DNA from: Sorghum bicolor
Taxonomy: Eukaryota > Streptophyta > Magnoliopsida > Poales > Poaceae
NCBI RefSeq assembly: GCF_000003195.3
Contig: NC_012873.2
Coordinates: 10,129,894-10,193,893, forward strand
Reading direction: 5' to 3'
DNA: 64,000 nucleotides
In this document: positions 11,356 to 25,100 of the stretch, piece by piece
Layout of the letters: every line of letters starts with the position of its first letter
How positions within the stretch are numbered: position 1 is the stretch's first letter
Translations under genes and position numbers: made by a program
Notes under the pieces: model-generated
Databases searched by the model: none
Told to the model about the DNA's origin: nothing
Seen by the model: only the letters and a program-made list of their open reading frames with translations

Positions 11356-13115
11356 CTAGTCTAGTGTATCTGGTGTTCCTGTTGTACTTGACTAACCATA
11401 TTATAAACTTTCAGTTGCACGAAAGTAATTTCTTTGTCCATAACTTTTAACATAAAATGGGATAGAACATCTAGAATGTATCAGTTGTTCCATGTGAAAA
11501 ACACTCATGGAAATCAATCTAAGAGAATATCGGTAAGTTTTGAAGTTTAAATGCAAGTACGGGTGTTGTTTTAACATGACAATGCATATATTGATTCTTT
11601 GATGGAAAGTCCTTAATTTGCACCCACAAGAATAGGTTAATCCTAACATGTGAACCCTGCTTTGCTATGGGTTTTAGGTTCAGGTAATTTCCTGACCATT
11701 TTATATTTTCCTGTATTTAACCAAGAATTCCACCAGGCTTCTAATTTTTTGGTCAATCGGTACAATTGGTCAACATGCGGTCGATTCCTTGGTGCCATTA
11801 TATAGAGCAGCAGGGCGTATGCATCCTATGCATACCCCAGCATATGGAAGCTAGATGCAGCATGTGGCTCAGCTGACCCGGCACGCATAGAATGCAATAG
11901 ATCCCATCTAATGCTGCAGTAGAGTACCAGGCAGGTAGCAAAGAAGCGAATGGATCATGGGGTAGGTGGTTAGCCTAACAGACTCCGCGTTTCTTTTTCC
12001 ATTTTTTTGTTTGTCATCAATTTCATGGGTAAAAGGGAGCGATATTAAAAAAACTATAGTCTCAATGGTTGGTCATTATAAATTTATGCTATCTAATCAT
12101 TTGCATGTATAAATATGATCTTCCTGACATTAATTATCAGTTCCTGACAGCTATTGACATGTTCCCAATCAAGTAGCTCTATTTCTGACTTCCTGACATA
12201 CCAATTTCATTTTCTGACTGGCTTTCCTGATTTCGATCTTGTTTTCAGGTAAAAATGTGAAATTCGATGTGGTTAAGGCTTGACCCTAACGTTTTCGTCC
12301 CTACTATAAACTATTCAGAACCTGATAATTAAAATTCCTTTTGAGCTGGGTCTGATGAAACTGTAGTTGTGATGGTGATGTGGCTGATCATAGATGCTCT
12401 ATTAGGAGTCAATTCTAGAGTAAAGAATTGGTGCTTCAATATTGGTTGTAAATTGGTTCGCATGATAGTTCTTATTAGTGACTGAGTGGCATTCATAACA
12501 TTATAACAAGGAAATCAATGTTTCACAATAACTGGCTAGCAATATATATGCATCATGTCTGGACTCTGGAGCGTGCTGAAGTCATTGAATTATCCACATA
12601 GTGATCAATTCTGCTTAGTTCTGTTTGTTCGATACAGGAATTTGTAACATGAAAATGACAATCCTCATTTGGATTTGGCAATATACATTCAGGCACCCAC
12701 AGGCCATAGCTCATATATTTGATCATTTGAATTGGCATTATAACATAATCAGATTGCCACAATTGTGAAGTATTTACTCAAACCTGTCCTAAAGTTGATT
12801 GAGTTGTGCTCGACACATTTACATATTGTTTATACATGGTGAATAGTAATATATGGTCTTTATGCACATGTCATTATGATCCCATAATCCACTGGCATCT
12901 TTTTTTTTCTTGTTGTTTTTAGACTTTGTAAGCATTTGTTTTCTGTAAAGAATTCGAGGCCTCACCACATGTCTCAAAAAATAAATTTCATGATTCCCAA
13001 TTTCTATTTGTCAGGATATTATGTTCAATTTGTTTCCTTGTTCATTTAAACGTAGGGTGGCCTTGAAGGATGATAATTGAAGCAAAATGATTCTCTATTT
13101 CACCATATTTTGGAG

Positions 13116-16100
13116 ATGGATGATCTGCCAAGGGATGAAGGAAGATCCCAGACACACCCTTCAGATCAGAATTGGCCCTCCCATTTGGAGCAGAAGTTCC
13201 AGTCCCTGTCCCTGACTAAACAGGAAAGGAATTTTGATTCTGCATATTCTTCCCTTGATTCTAGGGAAGTTGGTCATTCATTGCAGGCTGCTCAGACATT
13301 ATGGTCTAGTGGATCCCTTTCAGGTCCAATACCCAATGGTTTTTATTCCATTATTCCGGTATGGGAAGCCTTTTATGACATTTACTTGTTAAAAGATTAT
13401 GAGTAACTTGTTTTGGCATTTTAGTTCATTTGTTGACTCTGAATGTTGCAGGAAAAGAGACTCAAGGAGCGTTTTGATACCATACCTTCTCCTGATGACC
13501 TTTATTCTCTTGGACTAGAAGGATTTAAGGCTGAGATTATCCTTGTGGACATAGAAAGAGATAAAAAGTTATCTGCCTTAAAGCAGCTATGCACAGCACT
13601 GGTAAAAGGATTGAATTCAAATCCTGCTGCAATGATAAAAAAAATTGCAGGTTTGGTAAGTTCTTTGTAGGTTTCTTTACAAAATGTAGGATGATCATGC
13701 GAACTTTTTACCCCCTTCAGAGTGCTGCAAGATTCATCCTTGTGATAGATTGCCTTAAAATGGTTTATATAGAATTTTCCTAGTTGAAACTGTTCCATTT
13801 CTACTTCTGCTCATGTATTTGGTGATTTGTAATTTTGGTGCTTGAAGTATGAATGATCTTTCGTCTTTCCAAACCATTGATTATTTTTTATTCTTCCTAC
13901 CTATATAAATGCCATATTAACTTCAGATTTTTAATGATAATTTCAGGTTTTTGACTTCTACAACCGACCAAACCCACATCTCAGTCCTGCAAGGACTTCC
14001 TCTGAAGAACTTTCTCATTTCTTAGAAAATAGAGGAGTTCAATTGCTGGGACAGATAAGACATGGATCTTGCAGGCCCAAAGCTATATTATTTAAAGTCC
14101 TTGCTGACTCAGTTGGTATAGATTCTAAACTGCTGGTGGTATGTTTTTACCTTCCATCAGTATGTCTGAACATGAAATAGTATTAATCTCTTCAAATGGA
14201 ATTTCATAATCCTAACTTGTGCAGGGCATTCCAAATGAAGAACCTCATGGATATGATGATTCTTCGAAACATATGTCTGTTGTGGTCATGCTGAAATCTG
14301 CGGAGTTTCTAGTTGACCTGATGCGTTTTCCAGGACAACTAGTTCCATTTTCATCCAAAGCTGTTATCACATCCCATATGTCTGCAGCTGGAGAAAGTGA
14401 TTCAGCCGACTATGATTCCTGTGATTCTCCTCTTGAACCAAATAGTCCTCTATGTGCTCAAAGGTATACTTGTGAATTTCCATTTGAGTGGTATTTGGTA
14501 GTAGTTCTTTTTGGTCCCATGAATCTAGTATTAATGTATTAACAGCCTATAACTTTGCTATTTAGTTTTGAACTATGTGCATGGAATTGCAAATCCATAC
14601 TAGGGTGTCATATTTTCCAACTCTGCGTCTTGTAATTTGATGTAGAACAAATTTGCTGGAATGTTACACATCCACAATGAGAGTAATTGGAAGTTGGAAC
14701 TGATAGATTTACTTTTCTTTAGTGCTACCATTGGCACAGCAAGAGCATTGATTGTTTCCAATGCTGTATGTGGAACTTTTAATGTAGTAACTTATGAGAT
14801 TTTTTCTTCATGAGCCTTCCTGTTTTATAAAATTTTACTCCAGTTTACCTTTTTATAATGTTTTAGATGAAACACCGAGAATTTTTGTGATGTTTAATTT
14901 ATCTTATTTAAAGCATTGTCTGTTTACTTTTTGTGCTTCTGCTTTTGAGAAATTTGTGTGTTTGAAACTTAAAATGGTATTCTGGTTTCCAACTTGACAT
15001 TTGGGAACAATTCTGTGATGGGCATAGATGGTTGGCGGTGGATTGCGTAGATTATAGTGGAAGGAGGTAGGAGGATGAGGGGCAGAAAGGCGACGGAGAC
15101 CCATGGTCGCAAGGGGAGACCGGTGGCCTAGAGCAAGTGATGGCGTGGGATGATAGAGGATGTGTTTGGTATATTACCAATTATACACAAGGGGGTTACA
15201 CATATAGCCTAGTCTAGCCATACCAGGCAAGGGAACCGTAATACAATCTAACACTCCCCCGCAATCGGAACGAGAGTGGAACAAACAGGCAGACTAGAAC
15301 AGAATTCTAGAAAGACAGAACTAGGTAGCTCCCTGGTGAAGATGTCCGTGTACTCCCTCTATTCTAAATTATAAGACGTTTTGGTTTTTTTGGATACATA
15401 GCTTTTGCTATGCACTTACATATACACTATGTCTAGATACATAGCAATGTTTTCAGGTCGTCCGATTAATCGTGATTAGTTCTCCTGGTCGGTTCCAAGT
15501 GTTCGATTAGGAGGTTCGACTCAACTAGCTCGACCAGAAAGCTGGTCGTCCAATTAGTCGACGACTAATCGTGATTAGTCGTCCGACCAGGACATGGACG
15601 ACCAGTTTGGTTACTCTGTTTTTGCCTTTTTGGGCCTGTTTAACCAGGACATGGACTTTGGTTATGTAATATGCTGGCTGTGTGGCTGCTATGGTCTGCT
15701 AAATATTAGTTATTTGCTATTGCAGCAGTGCTGCTGTTAAGGTGTGTCAAGATCAAGACTGCATTAGTGTTGCTGCATGCTAATTATGGTATTCCAGGCT
15801 TCCAACAGCTAGTCAGCAAAGAAATAGAGTTTGGGACATGAATATGGACCTCTGGACAGTGCAGAAGGAAAATAACTTCCACAAATAAGTCACCAGCTAA
15901 ACACTAATGCAGTCTTAATTGTTCCTTTATTGTGTATAATATAGTATATATAGAGAGGTATATATATAGGTATGTCCTGATATACATGGACGACCAGATG
16001 GACGACTAGGGTCGATTAATCGTCTGATCGGTCCCAGGTCGACCAGGTTTGACCAGCCGACCTGAAAACATTGATACAACATAGTAAAAACAATGTATCT

Positions 16101-19100
16101 AGAAAAGCCAAAACGTCTTATAATTTGGAACGGAGGGAGTAGTAGGGACATGAAAAACTCAGATAGCTCCAGTAGTCACCTTATCACGAACAAAGTGCAA
16201 ATCAATCTCGACATGTTTATTGTGTTGCAACACTAATGTTGTCGCAATACACATGAACAGAACGCCGGATAGGACAATGAATCTCCTTAAGTAACATCCG
16301 AATTCCAAAGCCAACAAGTTTCAGCAATATCATTAGCAACGGCTCGGTATTCAGCCTCGGCACTAGAACAGGAAACCATGTGCTGGCATTTGGAGGACCA
16401 AGACACAAGTTTACCACCAAGAAAAACACCATAGCCGGATGTGGAGCACCGAGTATCAGGGCAACTGACCCAATCGGCATCAAAGTAAGCCACCAAGGAG
16501 GTCGGAGTAGTGTGAAAGAGCTGAAGACCATGATCCGAAGATACCAAAGCACCCGCTTGACCATATCCAGCGCCAAGGGCAGTGAGAAGCACTTGAGGAG
16601 GCAGCCATGCAGCCAAACTGTTTGTTGAGCCTGCGAAGAACAGTGAGAACAAGTGTCCGATCAAGGACTGGCTCCCCCACGTTGGCCAGTGTGTTGGCCA
16701 TGGTCTTCAGGCAACAACAGTAATCCGTGATGAACAGATCACCTTCGATGAAGGTGCGGAACTCAGCGTTGAGATTCATGACACGTGTTTCCTTGTTGCT
16801 AATAAATTGCTCCAATGCTCCTTAAGAGTAAGCCAAACTTGCCAAGCAGTAGTGTTAGTCATCATGACGAGCTCAACCAAGTCGGAGGAGATTGGTATAA
16901 AGCCATGAGAGCACCGTGCAATCTGTCCGCTGCCAGTGGACGTCGGTAGCAGTGTCATTATTGACATTGGTTAGCACGTAGTTGCTAAGCGTGTTGAGAA
17001 ACAAGCCCCTCCGGTGACTGCAGTTCATGGAGAGAAGGGATTAACGGCTTGATGTTGACCAGAGACTGGGCATGAAGAGCAGCGGTGGTGGCCGCGGTCT
17101 GTGCCTCAATAGGTTCGTGCTTCCTCCTCAGCGTGATGGCTTTCCTCCTGTTTGAGGCGTTCGACTTCAAGACGGGTGGTCTTTGCCGCACAGAGCTCAG
17201 CAGCCCAGTGTTCTAACTTGATGTGCTGGGCTTCTTTTGAAGTCATGACAAGGAGAAATTGCTGATGCAAACGGCATGTATGGAGCAGGGAGCATCACGC
17301 AAGGGAGGGTGGACAATGCACTTGGGGCGCGGCATGTTGGGAAATGGAGGTTCGCAGAGCAAGGGGCAGCACACAATGAAAGACATACTTCATGTGAGAA
17401 GTCGGCGACGGCGGCATTGTAGATGAGATGCAGAAGCAAATTAGGTTTGGAAAGGAACCTATCTGATACCATGATAGCTGGTGCCTTTCGCTAGCTTCTG
17501 ATGTGCGCCTAGGAGTGGAGTTCAGCCTGCAAACTGTTTTTGGCTGCTGCCCTGTAATGAACACCGGAAGTGTCTGTTTGGGCGTTTTTGTTTTTCCTCG
17601 TTTAGTAGTTCTTTTCGTTCCTAGCTATGAGGCTTCGTCGTTTGGGTCAGATCCCTTGCGATCTCTCTCAGTGACTCGTTTTCACAAAGTAGCTTCTGTT
17701 ATGTTTTTCTGTAGCATCTGAAATTCTGTAATTTCGTTACAGTAGTAATGAAATTCGGCTTCGGCCAGTTTGGAAAAAAAAAATCGAGGCAAGGAATCCA
17801 TAATACAATCTAACATAGGGGGTGGCGGCATCACTGGGAAGAGGGTCCACACATGGGGCTAGGGAGCAGGAGAGCGTGAGGACTAATCCTCTTTCTTGCT
17901 TGATTGATATGAGTACATGTCCCCTATATTTATATTTATACTTCCTATGACTTGTTCCCTAAGCAAACTAGAGGCAGAGCCCTTATAGATTTGGACCCTC
18001 CTTTTCCTAAACAAACTCTTATCTTTCCTAATATGTTATTCAAACTCTAATTTGACACGGACTCCTTGGGAGGAGGGGTCGGCGGGCCAGGGGAGGTTGC
18101 CGCCTATTCTCTCAGCCAGGGCGGCCGGCCCTGGCCCTCATCTGTGATGCACTGGACCCACCACTGGGGGCCGTTTGGACCTGTGACATTCATTAATAAA
18201 TGCAAACCAAACGTTTCAGGGCAGAATTAAATTGTGGTTACTTTGAAATTCCTTGCTATGGTTTATTGGTTCGTGATGAGCACTGTAGCTGACCCCCTGT
18301 GTCTTTTTCAGGCAAGAGCAAGATGACGGCAATAGATCCTTCAAGGTCCTCTCAAGGCGAAACATCATGCTCAAATCGACAAATTTTATGGAGGGTAAAA
18401 TGAGTGGGTAAGCCATATAATCAAAGCTTGTTCAGTGGTTTTATTTTTCTTTTGTTTCCATGTTTACTGGTTTTCATTGTACACTTAACTGCAAAATTAC
18501 TCATTTAGAATTTTTTTCCTTGTGCTTTTCCAGTTCATCGCATAGTGAGCCAAATGTTGCAAATGCCTTCTGTGGTCGCAGCCGCGATAAAGTTGTGAAT
18601 GAACATCAAAGAACTGCAAGTTCAAGGTTCTCTTTTTGATATCGTATATCTTAGTAGCAATTCTCATTGAATTGACAAAAAACGACAATAATGTTTCTAG
18701 TTTTAGTTTGCCTTCGGTTCTTTTCTGACAGGTTGCCACAGCTTGTACTGCCTAACTCTGATCACTCAGGCAGTGGCGGATCTAGGTCTAGGTCAGCTGA
18801 GGCTGCATCCCTAGGTGGCTAGTTCCATAATCCTACCAAAATTTCATAAAAAAACCAAATGCAAAGGAGTAAAGGACCTAGCAAAGAACACATAGATGCA
18901 GCCACAGGCATGATTTGTTTCTAACACCACCCATCTGCATACAAGTCAAACTTTGGGATCAGTATTCATTAAATTGTCCGCATGAAAATTGTGTCAGCAT
19001 ATGTGTTTTCACTTTAATTATAATTTTGTTATTAAAACATGATAACTTATAAGGGCAGCTCCAACAATCGACTTTTGAGCCAGCTCTAAGCATTTTTTTT

Positions 19101-22100
19101 TTCATATTTTAATAGAAGAGAGAAAAGCTAGCTCTTGATCAAGAGCTAGGCTCTTACACACATTCCAAGATCATGTGAGAGTGTCATGTGGGCCTAATCA
19201 TACTAAGATTCATTGCTAAAAGTGAACACTAAAGATGTTGGCTTAGAGCTAGGCAGCTAGTGACTATTGCGGGTGCCCTAACAAAAGTATTTGGAGGCAA
19301 ATCTGCTGTTGATTTCATATAATTAATTAGTATTTGTACCGATGTAGGGTTACTTTTATTAGTTTGATTGCATGCATGCAAGGTGGATCTATCTTAACTA
19401 GATGGGGGTACTATATATAAAATACTAATTGAATATTTTGGAATTTCAAGAAACTCTTCTAATACCAGTGGCATGTGCTATGACATAAACTACAAAACTT
19501 AAATAGGTCTTAGCTATTGGGATGTTATAGGTGCACTTTCAGTCCTTTGCATCCAAGTTTTGTTTTAGTTCCTCTACTTTAAGACTTGGGAAATTGTGGG
19601 TATTTTTGTTTGTTTATTTATCTCTCTCCTTACCCTTTGGATGGAAAGTAACAAATAGCATGACTGCATGAACATGACAAGACATGGGATGCAGTTGAAT
19701 TATTGCTACATGTAGCTGAGTGATGTACTTACTGCTTGGCTCTACATGGCATCTGACAAATCCTCGATGTCCCATTCTCATTACTTGTCTTTCAAGCTAG
19801 TTTTGCTGTCTGAAACCCTAAAATGGAATTAAGGTTTATTTAGAAGTACAGCAAGTGATTAAAATAAGTGGACAGAAGTAAAGGTGCTGTAAGTGCAAAA
19901 TGTCCTTGTTTTGAATGTTCAATGGAAGCTTTATCTGCTAGTTATTTTAGTTCTCCTTTCTACTGCATTGTATAAAATTTCCTTCTTATATTCATATAGA
20001 ATCCCAACATAGAACATGGATTTCTCATAGATAAGGTTTCTTTTCCTCAAATGCATTTCTTTGTTCCTGTAGTCCAGAGCATCCACTGTCCAGAGTTCGT
20101 GGGCGCTCAATGCTGGGTGATAGACAATATGGTGGTGCTGTAGCAGTGTCAAGGTACCTCAGTAAGTTTCTTTTGTGTACTTTTCGATCTGAACCAACCA
20201 GAAGAGGCAAATTCTGATCCTCATAGCAGTAGAAATATAAACTATATGATATTGTGAGGGTTGGAGAGGCAGAAAAAACAACCAAGGGTCAGCAGCAGAA
20301 TCCTTATAGCAGTAGAAATAGAAATTATATGAGCTTAACTTTGATAGCCAGCTTACCCTTGGGCTATAAATGGTTTAACACACAATCAATATTTTCAATC
20401 CAGTACTGCTTTCTTTTGCCCTAATTAAACATATTTTACTTGATCATAGGTCAGATGGCGCATCAACATCGAATACACATAGAACACGGAGGAGTACTAA
20501 TATTACTCCTGAAATCAGTGATGATATTGTGAGGTTGGCAAAGATGGTTTTCAACTCTGATTTCTCTCAAAATAATGGTCAGCTGCTAAGTCCAGTGAAA
20601 ACACAGTGATTTTAGTTTTATTACTGTACAACACAACTTCGTTAAAATCCTCGGTTTCCTTTTAAGATGCAATGTGAGGGTTTGTTTTTTCCCCTTTCTG
20701 AACAAATAATGAAATGGATGAAAACAAACAAACAGTTGTTACTTGTTATTTTAAACATTCTATTTCACTTGTATAAAATTTTGATAGTTCAGTAACATAT
20801 GTCTATTCAGATGTCTTTTTGTCTTTTCTTGTGCTACCTAAGAAATATGGTTTGTAGTGTTCAGGAATTATATGTTGAGGTTTACTTTTGTTTTGATCCA
20901 AAGTCTGAGTCATATAACACCTTACATCTCTGCATCAAATCACCTATTTATGTTTCTTTTCTAATAGAAATTAATTCAATCTTTTTTGTATTCATTTCAC
21001 TTTTTGGATATTTAGTTTTTCTTGAAAAATATTACAGAATTTTTATATGCATTTTGTATGTTTGGCTAATTGGCCATAAGCAAGTTAGGAACTTCTCCCA
21101 TAACTTTTTTTTGCTCTTATTTATTTGGAGACATTTTCTGTCCTGTGGCTGACTTTGAAGTGTGTTTTTCTTGTCTTCAGAGCAGTTCGAGCAATGAGTG
21201 AAAGCATGAGACAAAATCGCCTTTCAAGGGAGCAGAAAGATGGTAGTCTTGGTTCCTCAAATGACTCACTGAAACATGTATGCTCCATTCGCTTGTTTAT
21301 GTCGTGGATCATCTGAAAGTATATTTCTGTCGTGGGTTGTGTGCTCAGTTTATGTCGCTCCATTTGCTTGTTTGATTTTCTTTTTTCCTAAACACTGATA
21401 CACAATGATAGTTATGATTTACTATTTCACACTTCACAACATGCCATGGGTTGTCTGTACTTTTTCTTTTGTTTTTTCTTAGTTTTTAAAGCTTCCTTAG
21501 TTAATTTTGCCACAGGACATTCAAAATGTGTCATTGTTGCTGGATGACATCGGAAGAACTGATCTTTGCTTCTAGATGCTACAACTTTGTATATAGTCGA
21601 TACTAAACAGAGTTTAGTGTCCTGCAGCAAATGTTTTAAAAATTGATCTTGCTAGACATTTTGCTGGACACTAAATCATGTCCAGCAGCAAATTCATGAT
21701 TTTGTAGTGTTCAGCAACAAAGATCTGTGTTTCCGATGTCTTCTAGCAAAGGTGACATGTTTCGAGTGTCATGTGTTAGGTGCATTAAAGAATTTGTATA
21801 GACAAATGCACATGTGTGATTTCTACAAAAAAATTGGTCAATGAAGATGTTGATACCATTATTAAAGTAGTAATCTAGAGAGTTTCAATGCACGTCTGAT
21901 GCTTTGTTCACATTTTTATTCCTGTTCTGATGCCTGGGTTCGATGGTGCAAGAGATTTCCTTTTCCATCTGAAATGAGATTAGTTTCCAATTTTTTATGG
22001 AATTATAGTTTATGTTTCTCAAACTCATCATTAATTTAGGTGTTTATTCCTTTGCTGAAAGTACTATCTGCTTAGGTTTTCTTTGTTGCCATAGCTTGTG

Positions 22101-25100
22101 ACCTCCATTGATTACGTAACCACATTAGGTTGCCACCACTGGTTAAGTGTATGCTAGCAAAACTCTTCTAAATACCATCCACAGGTGTTGATTTATAAGA
22201 TACCTAGTTTTTTTTTTTTTTGCTTTTCACACCTACAGCAAACACATGTACTAAAAACCAATTGAGTTACCTATATGACTCTAATCTAAGTATCAAACAC
22301 CTGCTATGCTCACCAACTCATCAAAGGGATTACTTCCTCTGATTGGAAATATAAGTCCATCTAGGTTTGTCCTAAGTAAACCTTTTTTCTTTGAATATAA
22401 ATATCTAAAATTTTATATAGATGACAACACAAGGTTTTACTATATTCGTTATAAAAAAAGTACTTTTATAGTATGTAACTCCTTCCTTTTGAGATGATAT
22501 GTTTTTTATAGATATTGTTAGTCAAAGTGTCATATTGGACTAGTGGAGACTGTTGATGTCGTAATAGACTTATATTTCCGACTGGAGGAAGCAAGGGAGT
22601 AAGCCACTTTACGGTTCCAATAGGTAGATTCATCCTCTTCGTTCATAGTGCTGAGGGTGCAGGTCGCATGACAGTCTTTTAACTTTGTTTCATATTTGTA
22701 GAGTAGCATATACATGTTTGATTTATATTTCTTGTGTCTAATATATATATGGGCATTAAGGAAGAAATGGATCCATGCTATATACTTAGTTGATTACAAA
22801 GTGCTGCACTTATGCTAGGCACCACAAGCAGGGTGGATTGGCACAAACCAATTAAGCTAAGAGGATTAGGATGCTTAGTATTGCTTACGAATCAAGATAA
22901 GTTAGATAAGTTGAGATTGTTATGCTAAGTGATTGTTTTTGTTGTTTTGTTGCACGAGGCTTACTCTATATAAGATGTGATGCACACGGTGGAAGTTATC
23001 TCCTATCCTTCGCTTCCTTCTTCTTGGTGCTCTGCACCACTCTACGCCACACTGGGCGGACTAAGTTACAAGTCTCAACCTCCTGTTAAAGGCTACAACT
23101 TTATATCAAACCCCTCCACTGCAACCCTCAACATAGGACTTATTCATTTTAATTTCAGAGGAAATTCTATGCTGAAGTATAAAGCTAAATTTCCTAGGAA
23201 GTACTGTTGTAAAGGTGTTAGACAGTGCCTATTAATTGGCCTTGCTTAGGTAGCCTGTATACAAAGAAGGAAGGTGTGTGAGGAGATATCCTAAAGGAGA
23301 AAAGGGGGCAAGTGAGGTAATCCACTCAGCCCGGCCCAATACAAGATACCCTAAGCCGCTTGCCTCTACATGTACAGCCGCCATCCCTTGCAATTGTGAT
23401 TGTCACCCTGACACCCTGTATCACCCCCTACCTTTCCTCACCATTGCCACCGCCGCAGAGGCTGAATCAGGCTGTTCCCACCAGATTGTCGCCCCGTATC
23501 ACCCCCTACCTTTCCCCACAGCGCCACCGCCGCGGAGGCTGAATCAAGCCGTTCCCACTATCATTGATGCCAGATCCGGTCATTCCTGATGTGTACATAG
23601 CTGGATGTTAGCCTCCACCGGTGTCCCTCTCCCTCGCTACCACTGCTGACGCTGAATCTCACTGTCCTTGCTTCTGTCCCTGCCGCAAGACCTGTGCTTC
23701 CATCTTTGGAGCTAGATCTGTGATTCCATCACTCCATCTTGCCTTCACCGCAAGCCTGAGGCCCAGCCTTACCGCCTAGGCTCCTGTTTTGGAAGATGGC
23801 TGCCGACCCCACCAATTTCAGTAAAATCATTGCGGTAAGAGATTATCTGTCATCTTGCCTTTTAGAGCACTGGGAGAGACACATATGTGCATGTTGAAAA
23901 CCAGGTATTTTAATGTCACTGCAAACACAGAAAGCTTGGCAAAAAGGGGGAAATATTAAAATTGTCTCATGTGACATTTCTTAACTTGGATGATTTTGGA
24001 GTGGTATATTTACAAATTCCAGAGTAATTCAACTACAAGTGTACTATGTTTTTTATCCAATACACCCAAAACTACTTTTAAGTCTTAATTACTTGTTTTG
24101 TTGTTTAATTATTGCTGCAATCCATACTTATGTAGGAACCTGCTAGTGACTCCAATGACTATGAAGTATCCACAAGACAACCAAGTGCACTGGAGGGTTT
24201 GAGAAGACAATTTAATAGTCAGAAAGCTGTGTCATTGCCTTCATCCCCCCATAGGTCAGGTATTCTTGGCTCTGACCTCGGGAGCCCATCTGACTATACA
24301 GAAGCAGATCTGATGGCATCCTGGAATGAGGTGTTGCAGTCTTCACCATTTCTGAACAAGCCTTTATTGCCATATGAGGAATGGTGCATTGAGTATTCAG
24401 AGATTACTGTTGGCACTCGTGTGGGAGTAGGCAAGTAATATTCCCTGTTATCAAAATTTTTTATATTTTTGAAGCACTTAGTCATCTGAAGTCTTTTGGA
24501 GTCAGATGCATCATCAGAAGTTATGCTTACTTATTACTCAATTCCAAATTATAAGATGTTTTGGCTTTTCTAGATATATAACTTTTGCTATGCATTTAGA
24601 TATACACTATGTCATAGTAAAAGTAATGTATCCAAAAAACCTAAAACGTCTTATAATTTGGAACGAAGGGAGTACTATATTTATTAAAAGAATTGAGACA
24701 ATCATAATGAATCTGAAGTAATAGATGCAATGTTTGCTTTATGTGGCATCTGATCTTGTTAAAGGTAGTAACTCATCTAAAATTTTCTTTAGGGTTTTTT
24801 GGAGAAGTCTTCCGTGGCCTCTGGAACGGAACAGATGTAGCTATAAAAGTATTCCTGGAGCAAGATTTAACAACAGAGAATATGAAAGATTTCTGCAATG
24901 AGATCTCAATACTCAGGTTTTACTTGTATCTTTTGGCCATTACTATTCTTATGAGTTGTCTAAAATATTGTTCTCTTATTGTTTTTTTTTTCGTTTTGTT
25001 GCAGCCGACTTCGACACCCCAATGGTACTACCTCCACACTGAATTGTCATTGGTTTAGTTTCAATTTGGTAATTTTGGTTTCAACTTCTGTTAGTGTCTG

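Larger units (their letters stand above)
8937..13055 (+). other. Large 5' leader intron of the Raf-like kinase gene
   Basis: Bounded by the donor at 8937 and the acceptor ending at 13055. It holds two transposons (10067-10800 and 10825-11355) and otherwise AT-rich sequence with no coding signal. Its assignment depends on the UTR exon call. Confidence 0.4.
14464..18311 (+). other. Intron 5 of the kinase gene, 3.8 kb and transposon-filled
   Basis: Donor CAAAG|GTATAC at 14464, acceptor TTTTTCAG ending at 18311. It contains a Stowaway MITE with a hAT-like insert, an internally deleted copia element and an extra LTR-like fragment. The flanking exons still join in frame. Confidence 0.75.
21278..24135 (+). 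other. Intron of the kinase gene, 2.9 kb
   Basis: Between the exon ending CTGAAACAT|GTATGC and the acceptor TTATGTAG. It contains a Stowaway-like MITE (22333-22600) and a GC-richer block at 23270-23800 with a two-copy tandem repeat. No exon that would keep phase was found in it. Confidence 0.6.

Noticed and set aside
13359..13406. Continuation of the first kinase exon frame past 13358 (VWEAFYDIYLL)
   Set aside because: It is open by chance inside the intron. The donor CCG|GTATGG joins in phase to the conserved EKRLKERF text at 13452.
21590..21780. Repeated 'tccagcagcaaa' words and TTTTGTAGTGTTC, considered as a CACTA end
   Set aside because: No matching opposite terminus or target duplication was found.
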